Shown: positions 1 through 13,150 of the stretch, in pieces
Numbering within the stretch: position 1 is the first letter of the stretch
Layout: every line of letters begins with the position of its first letter
Source of the DNA: Gnetum montanum
Lineage: Eukaryota > Streptophyta > Gnetopsida > Gnetales > Gnetaceae
Length of the DNA: 64,000 nucleotides
Direction: 5' to 3'
Assembly (NCBI GenBank): GCA_015680685.1
Contig: MNCI01020990.1
Span: 116,326-180,325 of the forward strand
Notes under the pieces: generated by a model
The model's database searches: none
The model's input: only the letters and a program-made list of their open reading frames with translations
Told to the model about the DNA's origin: nothing
Position numbers and translations under genes: made by a program

Positions 1-139
1 AAGCAAGCCTGGGAAGACAACGAACGATTAACCCCAAGTGTTTCTTGTGGCGTTAAGGCATCTAGTCTGCGGAGTTCGACCGGATCGCGCGTGCACGCTC
101 GTATTCGTATGGTGGAGTGTAGGGGGACCTCGCCACTCA
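1..139 (+). repeat. 3' end of an LTR of the right-hand LTR family
   Basis: The reverse complement of this segment aligns along its length with 58130-58265, sharing blocks such as ACCATACGAATACGAGCG and ACACTTGGGGTTAA. All three copies of the family that can be seen end at the same point, CCACTCA. This one is in plus orientation, so the rest of the element lies to the left of the window. Confidence 0.75.
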
Positions 140-159
140 TCAAAAATACTATTAAAATT

Positions 160-2460
160 TTATTATTATTATTATCACTATAAGGAAGAAATACATTGAA
201 GTAGAATACATCAAAAGATATGGAAGGAATAGGATGTGAAACAGAGTAAAAGAAGTGGAACAAGATCAATCATTTGGTTTGAAGACATTTAGAAGATTAG
301 AAATAGCCTTCAATTAGGCCTCCCATTTCTCCTCTGTAGTGTCTTTCTTCTTGAGTAATACTTGACACTCGACCAAACCATCATACAGTTGTTTGATGTA
401 TTTGACTATACTATTTGTTGTAGCTTGTGCCTCATCCCTCTTTGCAAGTTTACCTTCTAACAAATTCACCCAAAGAGACTATTGGCATGTCTTCCTACCA
501 TTATTTTTCTTTCCTATGCATTAAGCCTATGAGTGTAAAGAGCATAATAAAAATAATAAAAATAAAAACTAAAAAAAAAGGAAAAGAGAGAGCAAGAATT
601 ACTTACGCGAAGTTGATCATTCTCAACTTTGAGAATATGTTTGTGGTTCAATAAGTAATGAGCAAGACATGTGGCACTCTCTAATTATTCTAAGAGTTGT
701 TCCAAATTTTTGACAACTTTTGGAACACCCTCAAGAATTGGATGAAAAGAGGATGTAGCACCAACCTGCACTAATTCATAATCTCCTTTAAAGTTGCAAG
801 ATCCTGGCTTCCTCATGTGGTACACTTCTTCATGAATGAAATAAGATGTATTCCTTGTGATCTATTGATTAATATTCCAAAAAAGAACAAGTTCTTCTTT
901 AGCAACAACCACCATCTATCCTAGCAAGAAAGGGGAACCCATAATGATGATAGAAGGAGTTACAGGAATGGACCCAGGAACTGAAGATGTTGGTACGTCC
1001 TATGGTAAAGTACCCTTTACTAAGGTCACATGAGGTGATGTCACTCCTAGTGACCTCAATGGAGGGATTGGAGTTTATTTAGAACTAGTATCTATGGTAG
1101 TATCCTTCTGCAACTCCCAAATAGAGTACCTCCGACCTAGATATATCTACAACATAAAGGAAGAAAAAGGGAATGTCACACAAGAAGTAGAAGAAAACAG
1201 AAAGTATTCTAACTTTAGATAATTGAATTTACCTTTGGTTCCTTCCCTTTATCTTTTTTCTTGGTGCTATCCTTTTGTTGTTTAGCACTATCTTTTTGTT
1301 TAGCACTTAAAATTACCTTGCCACTAGAACCATGACCAGTACATTGTTTTTAATTTAAAGAAAAAAATAAAAATTATATATAGAGAGAGAGAATTAAAGA
1401 TTAAGAAAAAATAATAATTAAATAGGATGTTAAAATAAAATGATAATAGATAAATAAAAACCTTAGAATTAAGCTCTATCACTGTTGCCACATTTTCCGT
1501 TTTTGGAGGTGACTAGCCTCTTTTAAAAGTCTATGCCTACAACCTAGATTGCACTACTAATAAATACATAAAAATACATAATTAACAAAAAAATATAATT
1601 AAATATATATAATACCTTGTTGGTTTCTTCTTGGTTTCAAGCTTGCTCAAAAGCCCTTTGACCTTCTTTGCATCCTCAATCAAACTCCTTACAACTCTCT
1701 CTCTTCCTTAGGAAACTCAAGATATAAACCAAGATTGAAATGGCTAAGAAGGTTGGTTGAAGCACTGTAACTTAAAATTAATGACATGATCATGGGTACA
1801 CGACATATAGTGCAAGGTTTTTGTGAATTTTTCTTGGTGGCAACAACATGTTCCATTGTGAGATGCTAGGTAGAAAAATAAGATAATGACCAATCATAAA
1901 CCCTGACAATTTTGGCACTATGGAGAAAAATAGGCACTAACATAAGAGTGTTGTTAATGCCATAAAACCTTATTGTGTATAAATTTACATAATTCAAAAT
2001 TAATTTCATTAATAAAATCACCAAGATAAAACTGACTCTAGACGATAGCAAAGTCAGGAACATAATCAAACAACTCTTCTTGGAAAAACACTTGAAACTT
2101 AATAGAGAAAATATAAGAGATTAAAGGATTTTTCCTTAAGAAGAAATCCAAAACTGATTAAATATCGGCTGAAGCAATCATTAACAGTCCAAAAGTCATT
2201 TTAGAAGGAGAACTTTAGCTTATACAATAGGCATTAAACCATTTTTTTATAAGACTCTTATAGTATGACGTTTTAAAAATAGGAAAGACAAGCAACTCAA
2301 ATAATCGAGAGATTATAAGATATTGAAATTCTTCTACTACATTATTTTGGTGGAAAATAATAGATACTAATTTAGGGCTACCTAAAGGAACTTGAGCTTG
2401 AGAAGAAGCTTGAAACGAAAGCTTAGGAGACATGTTGGGTGGTGCAACCGTTAGAGCCAT
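160..2460. other. AT-rich sequence, probably decayed retroelement interior
   Basis: Apart from the spliced-looking frame above, no motif is recognisable. Short open stretches on the minus strand (for example 2215-2460) have no known domain. It follows directly after an LTR end at 139, so a leader or flank of that element is possible. Confidence 0.35.
1095..1346 (-). pseudogene. Spliced-looking Lys-rich reading frame, probably retroelement-derived
   Basis: On the minus strand a Lys/Ser-rich stretch (SAKQKDSAKQQKDST, then KKKDKGKEPK) ends at a consensus donor GTAAATT at 1232. After an 86-nt intron-like segment and an acceptor TTGTAG, a frame continues with YLGRRYSIWELQKD and then a stop at about 1078. 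Downstream sequence to about 900 still reads as Pro/Ser-rich codons with stops. I do not recognise the protein. Position next to an LTR end and the composition suggest a decayed retroelement ORF or a captured gene piece. Confidence 0.3.
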
Positions 2461-2989
2461 GTTGACCCTTGGAGATGCCTTAACCCATCAAGGTTGCACC
2501 AAATCATGAGGGCAGCATAGCCCTAAATCAAGCCATGCTAACCCATCAAGGTTATGCTTAGCAACAAAAACCTTCTTTTGAATATCAAAGTCAGCTACTG
2601 TGTCGTCCTCAACCCTTGCATTTGAGATCTCCAGGTGCTACCGCACCATAACTACATCCTCCTGTAGCAAGTCCAAGCTCATGGTCACGTAGGCCCTACA
2701 AAGGGCCACACATGCCTTCTTGGGTCCTGTACTCCTTGCCAAGGATTGCATAGGCAAAAAATGTGGGCCACCACACTACAGGAAAACCCTCACCTAACAT
2801 GTGCCCAAATTTGAAGTCACCCACTACTGCCATGTCCAAAATTGGAGTTGCTCACTACCAATGCACCCAAATCTGCAAGGCCACATACAAACTCTTGCCC
2901 CTATCACTTCATGAACTACTATTGTTGTTGTCCTATTCCCTATGTCATGGCTATCCCCAACATCATTGTCCATCAATTCCAAGAATTGT

Positions 2990-3740
2990 CACCTCCTTTA
3001 ATGCCATCGGTCACTGTCGGTGCCGAGAATCATCACCTCCTCTAGTGTCCACAAATACTGCTAACACCTACGGACACTATCAGCACCAAAAATCATCACC
3101 TCCTCCTGCAATATCAATGGACACCATCACCACCAAAAATCTTCATCTCCTTCAATGCCCATAGACACCATCAGTGTCGTAAATTGTTGCCTCCTCCAAC
3201 ACTCGTAGACACTGTCGGTGTCATAAATCATCACCTCCTCTGGTACCAGCTGCCCATGGACATCATTGGTGCTAAAAATCATTACCTCCGCTAGCACCAA
3301 TGGCCCACAGACACTGTTGGTGCCAAAAATCATCACCTACTTCAATGCCCATAAACACCACAAATGCTAGAAATCATCTCCTCTAGTTCCTACGAACATC
3401 ATCAACACCAAAAATCATTGTCTCCTCTAGCACCCATGGACATCGTTGGTGCCATAAATAATCGCCTCCTCTAGCACTTGCAGACGCCACTGGAGCCAAA
3501 AATCATCACCTCCTCCAGCACTCATAGACACTGCCAATGCTAGAAATTATTGCCTCCTTTAGTTCCCACAAATACTATCGATGCTCTAAATCATTGCCTC
3601 CTTCAATGCTTGTAAACACTATTGGTGCTAGAAATTGTTATCTCCTTCAATGCCCACAGACACCATTGGCATGAGGAATCATTATCTCCTCTACCACCCA
3701 CCCACCAATGCCATAAATCATTGCCTCCTCAAACATCACT
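2990..3740. repeat. Degenerate minisatellite, unit about 45-51 bp
   Basis: About 15 imperfect units share the core AATCATCACCTCCTC, followed by a variable CACCCATAGACAC-TGTCGGTGC part. Measured spacings of the core are 63, 47, 45, 44, 50, 51 and 44, so most units are near 45 to 51 bp. Units differ at many positions, so the array is old. Open frames through it (2763-3164, 3622-4191) are low-complexity and lack a known domain. Confidence 0.75.
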
Positions 3741-4609
3741 CTCTACACTAGCCCATAAGGGCCGCACAACTCTAAATCATCAAAAACCTAATGTAGACAT
3801 AGAGTGCCACCTAGGCCACATGGACCAGCAAGTGGGTAATTGTGCTTTTGGAAATCCTTGGCCACATCATCATCCACTCTTCTCCATCACACTTCTTCCA
3901 TCTTCAAACCCTCTCCACACTACTACACTTAGGACTACATATGTCCACCACTACCATGCCATGGATCCATCACAAGGCAGTTGCAAACCTCACAACCACT
4001 CTACCCTTGCATGTCCCTATCTACTGCTTCCATACCTTTACACACCCCAGCAACCACTTAACCACTTCTACACCCTTGCCCCCTCCCTAGTGATAGAAAA
4101 TTTTTCCATCAACCAACAAAGAAATTCAAAAAATGTTTTGTCAATTAACCAAAAAACAAATAGTAACGTTACTTTAAATTTAGGAACATGAAGAAAAAAT
4201 TTTAAATGAAATTTGATGCACTTGTGGGGAATAAAATAAAAATTTTGCAATTAAGCATGCTCACCTTGGAGTAGTACTAAAATTTTTTATAACTTAAATG
4301 ATCATATATTGCAATTTTAGAGTCCATTTTTAACCAAACAGAAACTATTTCCAACATATTTGAACCTTTTGGACACCATGGAATGGTCAAATTCAGCTTA
4401 TGGATAATGAAAAATTAGTTTTTCAATCCATTATTTTGGAATCTAGAAAAGGTAAATATTTTCTTAAACAATTAGAGTTCTATGGTCAGGTAGGACTTCA
4501 AGGAGAAAAAAAAGTAGTTCATAACAATTATAATCTCCTTATGGAACTAATTAACTATCTCTAGATCCATAATTAGGGCCATAAAGGCCTAGGAATCGCC
4601 AACCTACCT

Positions 4610-7600
4610 ATGTCCAAAGCCCGGAGAGTACATTGGAGAACAATGGAGTCCCAAGTCAATGATCAGATGAATGCCTTTAAGCAACAAATTAATGAAATTA
4701 GAGGTGTCCAAGAGGAACTTTGTCAATCAAACCAAGGGTTTGGGATAGATATGCAAAACATGTCTAAAGAAATTAGAAAATTGTCCCAAAGTTCAAAAGG
4801 AATATGGTTGACAATGAAAGAAAAGATGGATTTCTTTGCAGAATCCATCAAGCAATTAACTGACCATCTAACCAACCTTCTAATCCAAGCCACTTTCCAC
4901 CTAAGGACCAACATCAAGATCAATCTCCACATTACAGAGATCAAAATCAAGACCAATTTTCCCCTAGGGATTAGTTTAGAAACTAGTCCCCACCTGTTGG
5001 ATGTCAAGATGGTGAAATCCCTTTAGGCCAAAGAATAAAACCTGATGATGAGGGATACTACAATTGGTAAAATGCACTAAGAGAATCACTAATCCAAGTT
5101 CATGCCAAAAAGGTAAAACTATATCATTGTGATGGAGCACTTGGGTCTAGTGCCAAAGTGAAAGATTTGCCTGATACCATGAAGAATTACTTCGATATGC
5201 TAAACCTCTTAAGCCAAGAATGATTAGAAGTCATCTCCTTGTATTTGAGAGGACTTGCTACAACATGGTGGAATGGATTAAGATATCAAGGCTTGATTAA
5301 AAATTGGCTCAACTTTTGTCAATATTTTAAACAAAAAGTTGTACCGAATTCTTTCCTCAAAGAGTGCAAGATGTGATTTGATTCCTTAAGATTGGGTAGA
5401 CAATCCATGAAAGATTACTACAAGGAACTCTGTTATCACTCTTGGTATGTAAGCCACTAGGATGAGGGAGAATTAGCTTCAAAGTTTATTGGTGGACTAC
5501 ATGCATAGCTACATCCCCACACGGATGCACATAATCCTCAAACAGTTGATAAAGCCTATAGCATTGTTAAGGATTACAAAGAATCAAATCAAATACAAAC
5601 TACCCTTCGACAAGTAATGATAGAAGAAACACCCCCTAAGAGAGCTTGATCAAAATGTTTTTCTTGTAGTGAAGATCATTTCAAATGAGATTGTCCAAAA
5701 TTATGAGCAAAAATACCAACAAAAAATCAAATCTTAAATTAAAAACCCAATCCAAACATGGTTAAAGAAAAAGTCCAAACCATCACGACAGTTGTGAAGA
5801 AGATTTCAACATTAGCTAAGTTAGGTTTAAGAAAATTTGAATTTGTTTTATTGACTTTGAAGCATCAATTAAGGGTAAAAAAATTAAATTTTTGATTGAT
5901 AGTGGAGCAAGTGATAATTTTATTTCACCAACTTTAATTAAGTTATTAAAGTTAAGTTTACCTTCCAAGAAAGTTGTTAGAATAAAACTTATAAATGAAA
6001 CGATAGTGAGCAAGCATACCAGGTACGAGAAATTACCTTTATATTGCAAGACATGGCTTTAATTTATGAATTCTTTGAATTTGAATTAGATGATGTTGAT
6101 GCAATCCTAGAAACATCTTTTCTACAAAAATTCGATATTACTGCCCACTTTGGAACTCATTTTTTAAAAGTACCAACCACGGACGCAGTCAGGGTTCTAA
6201 AGGGGGTAGGAACTGCAAAGTAAATTCACATGATAACTATTTAGCATGCCAAGAGATTAGTCAAAAAAGATGCTACTATGTTGGTACTAAAAGTAACTCA
6301 ACCTCGAAAATCTTCTAAGATTAAGATTTCAAAAGAACTTGAAGAATATAAAGATTCAGTATTTGGTGAAACTGTTGAACATGCTATTGATATTTTTTTT
6401 GGTACACAACCAATTTCAAAATCCCCTTGTAGGTTTTCCACTTTTGAATTAAGAGAATTGAAAGTACAATTAGACCAATAATTGGAAGAAGGAAAGATTC
6501 AACGTAGCATCTCACCTTCGGATGCACTAGTCTTATTCATTAAAAAGAAAGATGGCACGTTAAGATTATGCATCAATTATAGGTCATTGAATAAAGTGAT
6601 GATAAAAAACACATATCCCTTGCCTAGAATCAATGACCTATTTGATCAACTTACTAGAGCATGTTATTTCTCAAAGATTGATTTAAAATCAAGTTATCAC
6701 CAAATAAGGATTACGAGAAAAAGACATTGAGAAAACTACATTTAGAACTAGGTATGGAATATATAAGTTTGTGGTGATGCCATTTGAATTAACCAATGCA
6801 CTTGCAACATTCTTGGCATTCATGAATAATATCTTTCAAGAGTACATTGATCAATTTGTTATCGTATTTATGGGTGGTATACTTGTTTACTCTAAGTCAA
6901 GAGAAGAACATGTTAAACATTTAAAAATTACAATCAAAGTCCTTAAGGAACATCAGTTGAAAGCAAAAATAAGTAAATGTGAACTCTTCAAAGAAAAACT
7001 TTCATAGTTGGGCCATATAGTATCTAAGGATTACAAGTAAACCCAACAAAAGTTACTGTAGTTTGAGATTGGCCAGAGCTAAAAGATGTTACAGTGGTTT
7101 GTAGTTTCTTGGGCTTAATGTGTTTTTACTGACATTTTATTAAAAATTATTCTACTTTGGTAGTCCCCTTGACTGACCTTTTGTAGGAAAAATGTGTGTT
7201 TAAGTTTGATGAAAAATGCAGGGAAGCTTTCCTCAAATTAAAGATGCTACTCACAATAGCACCTATTCTAAGAATTCCAGATGAAGAAATACCATTTGAA
7301 GTCTCTACAAATGCCTGTGGAGTCAGAATCTATGCAATTTTTTCATAAGAAAATAAAGTGGTATGTTTTAAATCTCATAAATTATGGGGAGCTGAGGTAA
7401 ATTACTCAACCCATGATTTAGAATTACTAGCAATTATGCATGCTTTGAAAGTTTGAAGACACTATCTCTGTGGAAAAAGATTTGTACTAAAAACAGAATA
7501 CTTGTAGAGACAACCTATCTTGAACACTCGACAACAACGATGGATAAAATTCTTGGCTAAATATGATTTTGAGATTAAATATATTCTAGGAAAACAAAAT

Positions 7601-9270
7601 GTTATGGTCGATGCTCTTAGTCAAATATGGAGCCTGATGATTAGCATTGTGATAACCCGTATGAAAAAAGAAATTAAGGAACAAATAAATGAAGATCCTT
7701 ACTTCAAGAAGATCATAACCAATATTTCTTCTGAGCCTCGTTTCAAACTTTCCCCTAATGGTCTATTGATGAAAGGACAGAGGGTATGTATATCAAAAGG
7801 AAATTGGAGACTTAAGATGTTGTCTGAAGCTGAAGCCCATGAAGTATCATACGCTAGGCATCTAGGTTATATCAAAACTTGCGTGATGATACGCAAATCT
7901 TATTTCTGGCATGGAATGAAGAATGACATATCCACATACATAAAAAATTGTCCAACCTACTAGAGAATAAAAGCCAAACAAAACAAACCAAGTGGATTAC
8001 TGCAACCTTTGGAAGTCCCAGCCTAGAAATGGGAAGATGTTACCATGGATTTCATTATGGGATTGCCAGTAACCAAGGAAGGAAATGACTCAATCCTAGT
8101 GATAGTTGACCGATTATCGAAGATGGCTCATTTTATAACTTTGAAGTCTACAAACACAGCTAAAGAAGTAGCCCAAAAATTTGTATGAAAAGTATTTTGA
8201 TTACATGAGTGCTCTAAATCCATCACCTTGGATAGAGATCCCAAGTTCATATTTGACTTTTTGTGAAACTTTTTTAAGGAACTTGGGATTCAATTGAAAT
8301 TTAGCACAACATAGCACCGTAAGACAGATGGTCAAACAAAATGTGTGAATCGAATATTAGAAGATATTTTATGAAGCTATGTTGGAAGTAGACCAAAGAC
8401 ATGGGAGAATTACTTGCATCTAGCCAAATTTGCCTACAATAATAATTATCAAGGATCCATACATTGAACACCATTCAAAGGTGTATATGGACGTAATTGT
8501 CATACACCACTAACTTGGGCAGATCCAACCTTAAGAGCATAATGAAAGGAAGAAGAAATGAAAATAATGGAAAATATTATTACAAGAGTTAGACAAAATT
8601 TGCAAGGTGCCCAAGACAAATATAAGGGATATGCAAACCAACATCGACTTAAGAAGGAATTCCAAGTCAAAGACCAAGTACTACTGAGAGTAAAACCCAC
8701 TAGGAGTTCCCTTAAACTAGGAAAATATATTAAGTTTGCCCCAAGATATTGTGGACCCTTTGAAATCTCAAAAATAGTTGGTGAAGTAGCATATTAATTA
8801 AATCTTCCAACAACCTTAAGAACTAATCCAATCTTCCAAGTTTGCTAAAGAAATTTCATGAAAATGACATGCCTTATGTGCTAGAGTGGAATACCTCGTT
8901 TCAAAGATCCAATGCCAGCTTCGAGGTCAAACCAATTGCAATCAAGAATCACAAAACCAAGAAGCTTTGTAATAAAACCATTAGTGAAGTACTTGTCCAA
9001 TGGTCAAATTGTGATCAACAAACTTGGGAAAACAGGAAGTTCATTCTTATTACTTACCCTCAACTTTTGACCATTATGATATTGAGTAATAAATTATATC
9101 TATGTTAAAGTCATAAATTATATTTTGTAGTTTCTAATCTTTTGTTTGTACAAATGATAATGAAGATAATAATGGAAATGAAAATGAGGAGCATAATGAA
9201 GAAGCAGTAGTTGAGCAACTCGATGTGGAGGAAGCACTCAAGTACAAGCTAGATTCTTAAGGGGGGTAGA
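4610..9270 (+). mobile_element. Decayed Ty3/gypsy chromovirus-like retrotransposon, internal region
   Basis: The order along the plus strand is gag, zinc knuckle, protease, RT, RNase H, integrase, chromodomain, which is the order of the chromovirus branch of Ty3/gypsy. Seen: a gag frame from 4610, a CFSCSEDH zinc knuckle near 5653 with an in-frame stop, FLIDSGASDNFIS protease near 5890, RT blocks at 6482-7007, RNase H and linker around 7310-7620, an integrase HHCC domain at about 7840-7960, core pieces to 8470, and a chromodomain-like tail at 8842-9060. Stops and frameshifts break every domain. The RT active-site box reads FMGGILVYS instead of the usual F(I/V)DDILVYS, so both catalytic Asp are lost. 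A polypurine tract AAGGGGGGTAGA ends at 9270. No left LTR or primer site was found. It cannot be autonomous. Confidence 0.88.
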
Positions 9271-9271
9271 T

Positions 9272-9790
9272 TGTTACATCTCATCCCATGTTAAGGGCAG
9301 AATTGTACTATAGCAATGTTAGTAACCTTCAAAAGGAGTGCCTCATTATGAGGAGTTGCGATTATTCATGGCACCCCTTGAAATGGGCTTGATCTTTGCT
9401 ATTTAAGGCTAAGCTTAGAGGTCGTGCTAGCATGGAGTTGTGAAGCTAGGATTGGCAAGTGATGAGAGCCAAGTGAAGCAAGACAAAAAGGGACTGATAG
9501 CGTAACCATAGTGGCAATGCTAGATTGCCTCTAAGGCCTTAAGTGTTACACGAAGATAACCTAGAGGGTGTTACAGTGTACCATCCGTATCAATAAAATT
9601 TTTCTTTGCTTTCTTTCTTGCTTATTTCAATGGTTCAATATAATTTACCAAGTTATTCTAAGGCCTTAAGTGTTACACGAAGATGACCTAGAGGGTGTTA
9701 CAGTGTACCATCCGTATCAATAAAATTTTTCTTAGCTTTCTTTCTTGCTTATTGCAATGGTTCAATATTATTTACCAAGTTATTCGATCA
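9272..9790 (+). repeat. Right LTR of the gypsy element, with internal 127-bp tandem duplication
   Basis: It starts TGTTACATC one base after the polypurine tract. It contains an AATAAAA polyadenylation-type signal near 9592 and again near 9719, because a 127-bp block is duplicated in tandem (9531-9657 and 9658-9784). The right end is not sharply defined. Confidence 0.6.
9531..9784. repeat. 127-bp tandem duplication, two copies
   Basis: Copies 9531-9657 and 9658-9784 both start CTAAGGCCTTAAGTGTTAC and end AAGTTATTC, and differ at only a few bases. Each includes the CAATAAAA signal, so the LTR has two potential poly(A) sites. Confidence 0.9.
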
Positions 9791-12700
9791 TATTTCCATT
9801 ATAAATTCACGAGCACAATGGATTATGTAACACATGACATGTTTTAATGACATCTAAGAATGGGATGCCACATAAAAGATTTTGAAAAAGTGTTAATCTG
9901 ATGCTTTGAGATTTCAAAAGGCATCACTTAACTTTAAACTAAACAAAAATTTAAATAAAGAAAGAAGTGGATCTTTACATATTTTTTATAATTTTTATCC
10001 TTTTATTATAAAATAGGTTAATCACAATATATTTAACATTGATTTTCTTTTATAATAAAGTTTTATAGTATTTTATATTTATGCTAATAAATTTGTATTT
10101 TCTATTTTAGTTTTAAATTATAAATTGTTTAAATTAACGTATTCTAACATTTTTAAAGTTGAAATTCCAACAGTGCTTCTCCTAAATCATTATATAAATC
10201 ATAATAAGGACTTTCCCTTAATAAGGGGCACCAATTCCGCAAGTATCTTAAAGCTTACTACATTGTTGGCTTTATCTTTGATTTTCATCTTATTGTTGAT
10301 GTGATGTGAGGGCTTTGATTATGTTTTTGGTTTAACTTTTGGCACTAGTTTTGCTGTCATTATCATTGGTACTTGTGACACATGACATCAACACCATTTT
10401 CGGTGCCATTGCCATCTAATGCAATTTGAAAATATGAACAAAATTTAGACTTTATTTGAACTTCCTCGGAGCACCGCTTAGCTGACATAATCATTGGCAC
10501 CAATGTTAAAAATTCAGTGCCACCACAATATGCCTACTATCTTTGAAAATGCAATGCAATGCAATGGAAGCAACATTTTTTCATTCATTTTAACATAACT
10601 TGCAATTTTGCATTGCAGTATTAGACACAGTTTTAATAGAAATGAAAATATGAAAATTAGAATCCAAAATGAAATAAGTAGTTAATGTGAATAGTTTAGA
10701 TATATGGGGTTTCTTGACGATGAGTAAGCTTATTCCAAATATGAGCACATTAAAAGTTTTTAGGTACATGGTAGAATTAACAACTAGCTTAGTTATATAT
10801 TTATAATATATATCTATAATTTGTCAATAGAATCTTGTTTATTCTTGTAACAAAAGATCTACACTCTTACCAAATCCTTTGCATGCACACACTAACAATT
10901 ATTTAGTAGAGAAATAAAATACTTAGCTGATGAATTTGGACATGCATTTTATTAAATTGGCAAAAATGGTGGTATACAAACTTCAAGCACACGTGTTCAA
11001 CACAAAATCAAACCAAATTAAATTTCAAATATAAAGTTGTGTAAAAGATAATACAATTAGTTGCATTATGGATGAAATATTATTCAGCATTACCAATGGC
11101 CTCCCCTTAGTGTTACATTAGAGGATTATAGATAAATTATTATTTAGCATTATTGGATGAGGCCTTTTAGAGCATTATAGACTTTTTATTATTTAGTGTT
11201 ACCGATCTACAATTGGTAGTTGGCCTCTCAACCAAAATGATATCACAAATAAAATTAAAATAAAAAATAATAAGTTAGAGTACTTTGTGATAGAAGAATA
11301 CCTACTAGGTAGAAAAATAAGTTCTACAAAATTGCTATCAAACTTTCATTCTTTTATGGTGAAGAATGCTCGTGTATTCGAAGCATCACGCTAAACATGT
11401 ACATGTGTTAGAGATGTGTATGCTAAACTTGATGTTAGTATAACTAAAATAGATTGAATCAGGGGGAGTTTAGGAGCAACACCCATAAATGAAAATATTC
11501 AAAAAAAAAAAAAAAGTTGTGGCAAATAGTTCAATCATGGGCGAAGAAGATTGTGCATAATCTTGTTAGAAGAGGTTGCTTTATTAAAGTTGGCAAGACC
11601 TAATAAAGAGGTAGACCAAAATATACTTGATTCGCTTGCATTAAAAAAGACATCCAAGGTTCAAGTTAAAATATTAAATGTCATTGAGATCAAAGCATAA
11701 TATTGAAAGAATTAAACATTGCTTCTTTCATCTCAATAATATGAAATATTGAAAGAATTGAACATTGCTTCACAAACCATGTCATTTATTGTTATATGTA
11801 CTAAATTATACAAATTAAAATAAAGAAAAACTATTATTAACAATTAGTTTTTGAAATATGCTTCCGACAACCAGATGTCTCTAATTTTCTCATTTATCTA
11901 AAAGATAAATATCATAGCATATAACCGCTATTGGACAAGAAACTACTGGGATACAAAGGAAATGGCAAAGAAACGTTTGTTACATTTTTCTAGCTAAAAC
12001 ATTTGTAACCTCTAATGGAATTACTTTTATCAAGTTAAAAGCCTTTTTCCATAAGAGGTATTACTTTTAATTCAGTCACAATGAAGAAGGCAGCTTCCAT
12101 TTCTTCCTAGAAAAAAAACATTCCACACCAATGCTGCACGATACAATCTGCAAAGAATTACATAGCATTACTTAGGAATTGACATGATTTTCATAAACAT
12201 ATAAATGATTAATTTATATCAAATATCTAAATATCCATCATTAACGTAAGAGCACTACTATTAAAATAAAAATCCTGTTACTATATAGATGTAATTGGGT
12301 AAACGTTTTAGAAACACTATTTCGGTTACACAACTTTTAACATTATTTATCACAAAAATCAATCCAAAATTTACCAATAAAGCCCCTAAACCAGCATACC
12401 AACAGCAATTGGCATTTAGGAGTAGGATGATGGCTATATACCAAGAAACTAATTCAAACCGTATAACATACGGTATGTAATTAACACAAAAGATAGAACG
12501 ATCATGGATTGGTAAGAGTCCCCATTATGACCACCTCAGCAAAGAGATGCTTTTCCATTGTTGATATAAAGAGTGTGTATCATCAAACTCATTTCGAAGC
12601 AAAAAATGTCTTAAAAAACAACATTCAAGTTAATCATTCTTACAAAATTTGGTTTCTGTGCATGGACAACTTAATGTCCAGCAAAACAAAAGAACAAAAT

Positions 12701-13150
12701 TACATTTAAAATAAATAAATAAAACCACAACATATGTCTGCAAGAGGCATTGAAAAATTAGAACAGCTCTTAAAAATGAAATATGTATAAACGGCAAATT
12801 GAGATCTCACAACACCTATCAAAGTTTTATTAATAAAGAAATGATGTAGTACAATTGAAACTTGGTACATCTCAAGAAGATGGCTCGAAGTGGCCATGGA
12901 AGCTCACCACTGACCAAGCAAGAAAGCTGGAGTTAAAGACTAGAAATTACAGATTGTATGAAACAATTTGTAAAGCTTTTGGAGAGAGTGCTCAAGCTGT
13001 GTGATCTTGGATAGTGTAAGAGAGCATGTTGGCAGTTTGAAGGCTCCTCACCTCAGAACAGGAGTGAAGGAAGCATAGAGGTCCAACTTGGGTTCTATGC
13101 TAACTTAATGATCACAGTATATAGCCTTCATTCTTTGTGTACGGCATCGC
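9791..13150. other. No gene seen; AT-rich intergenic sequence
   Basis: Both strands were read. There is only AT-rich sequence with scattered stops, a short repeat of ATTGAAAGAATT(A/G)AACATTGCTTC near 11700-11770, and an A-run near 11503. Small open frames at 12295-12897 show no motif. Confidence 0.6.

Noticed and set aside
2763-4191. Open frames of 133 and 189 codons
   Set aside because: They run through the degenerate minisatellite and low-complexity CA-rich sequence. No domain or coding-like signal is seen.
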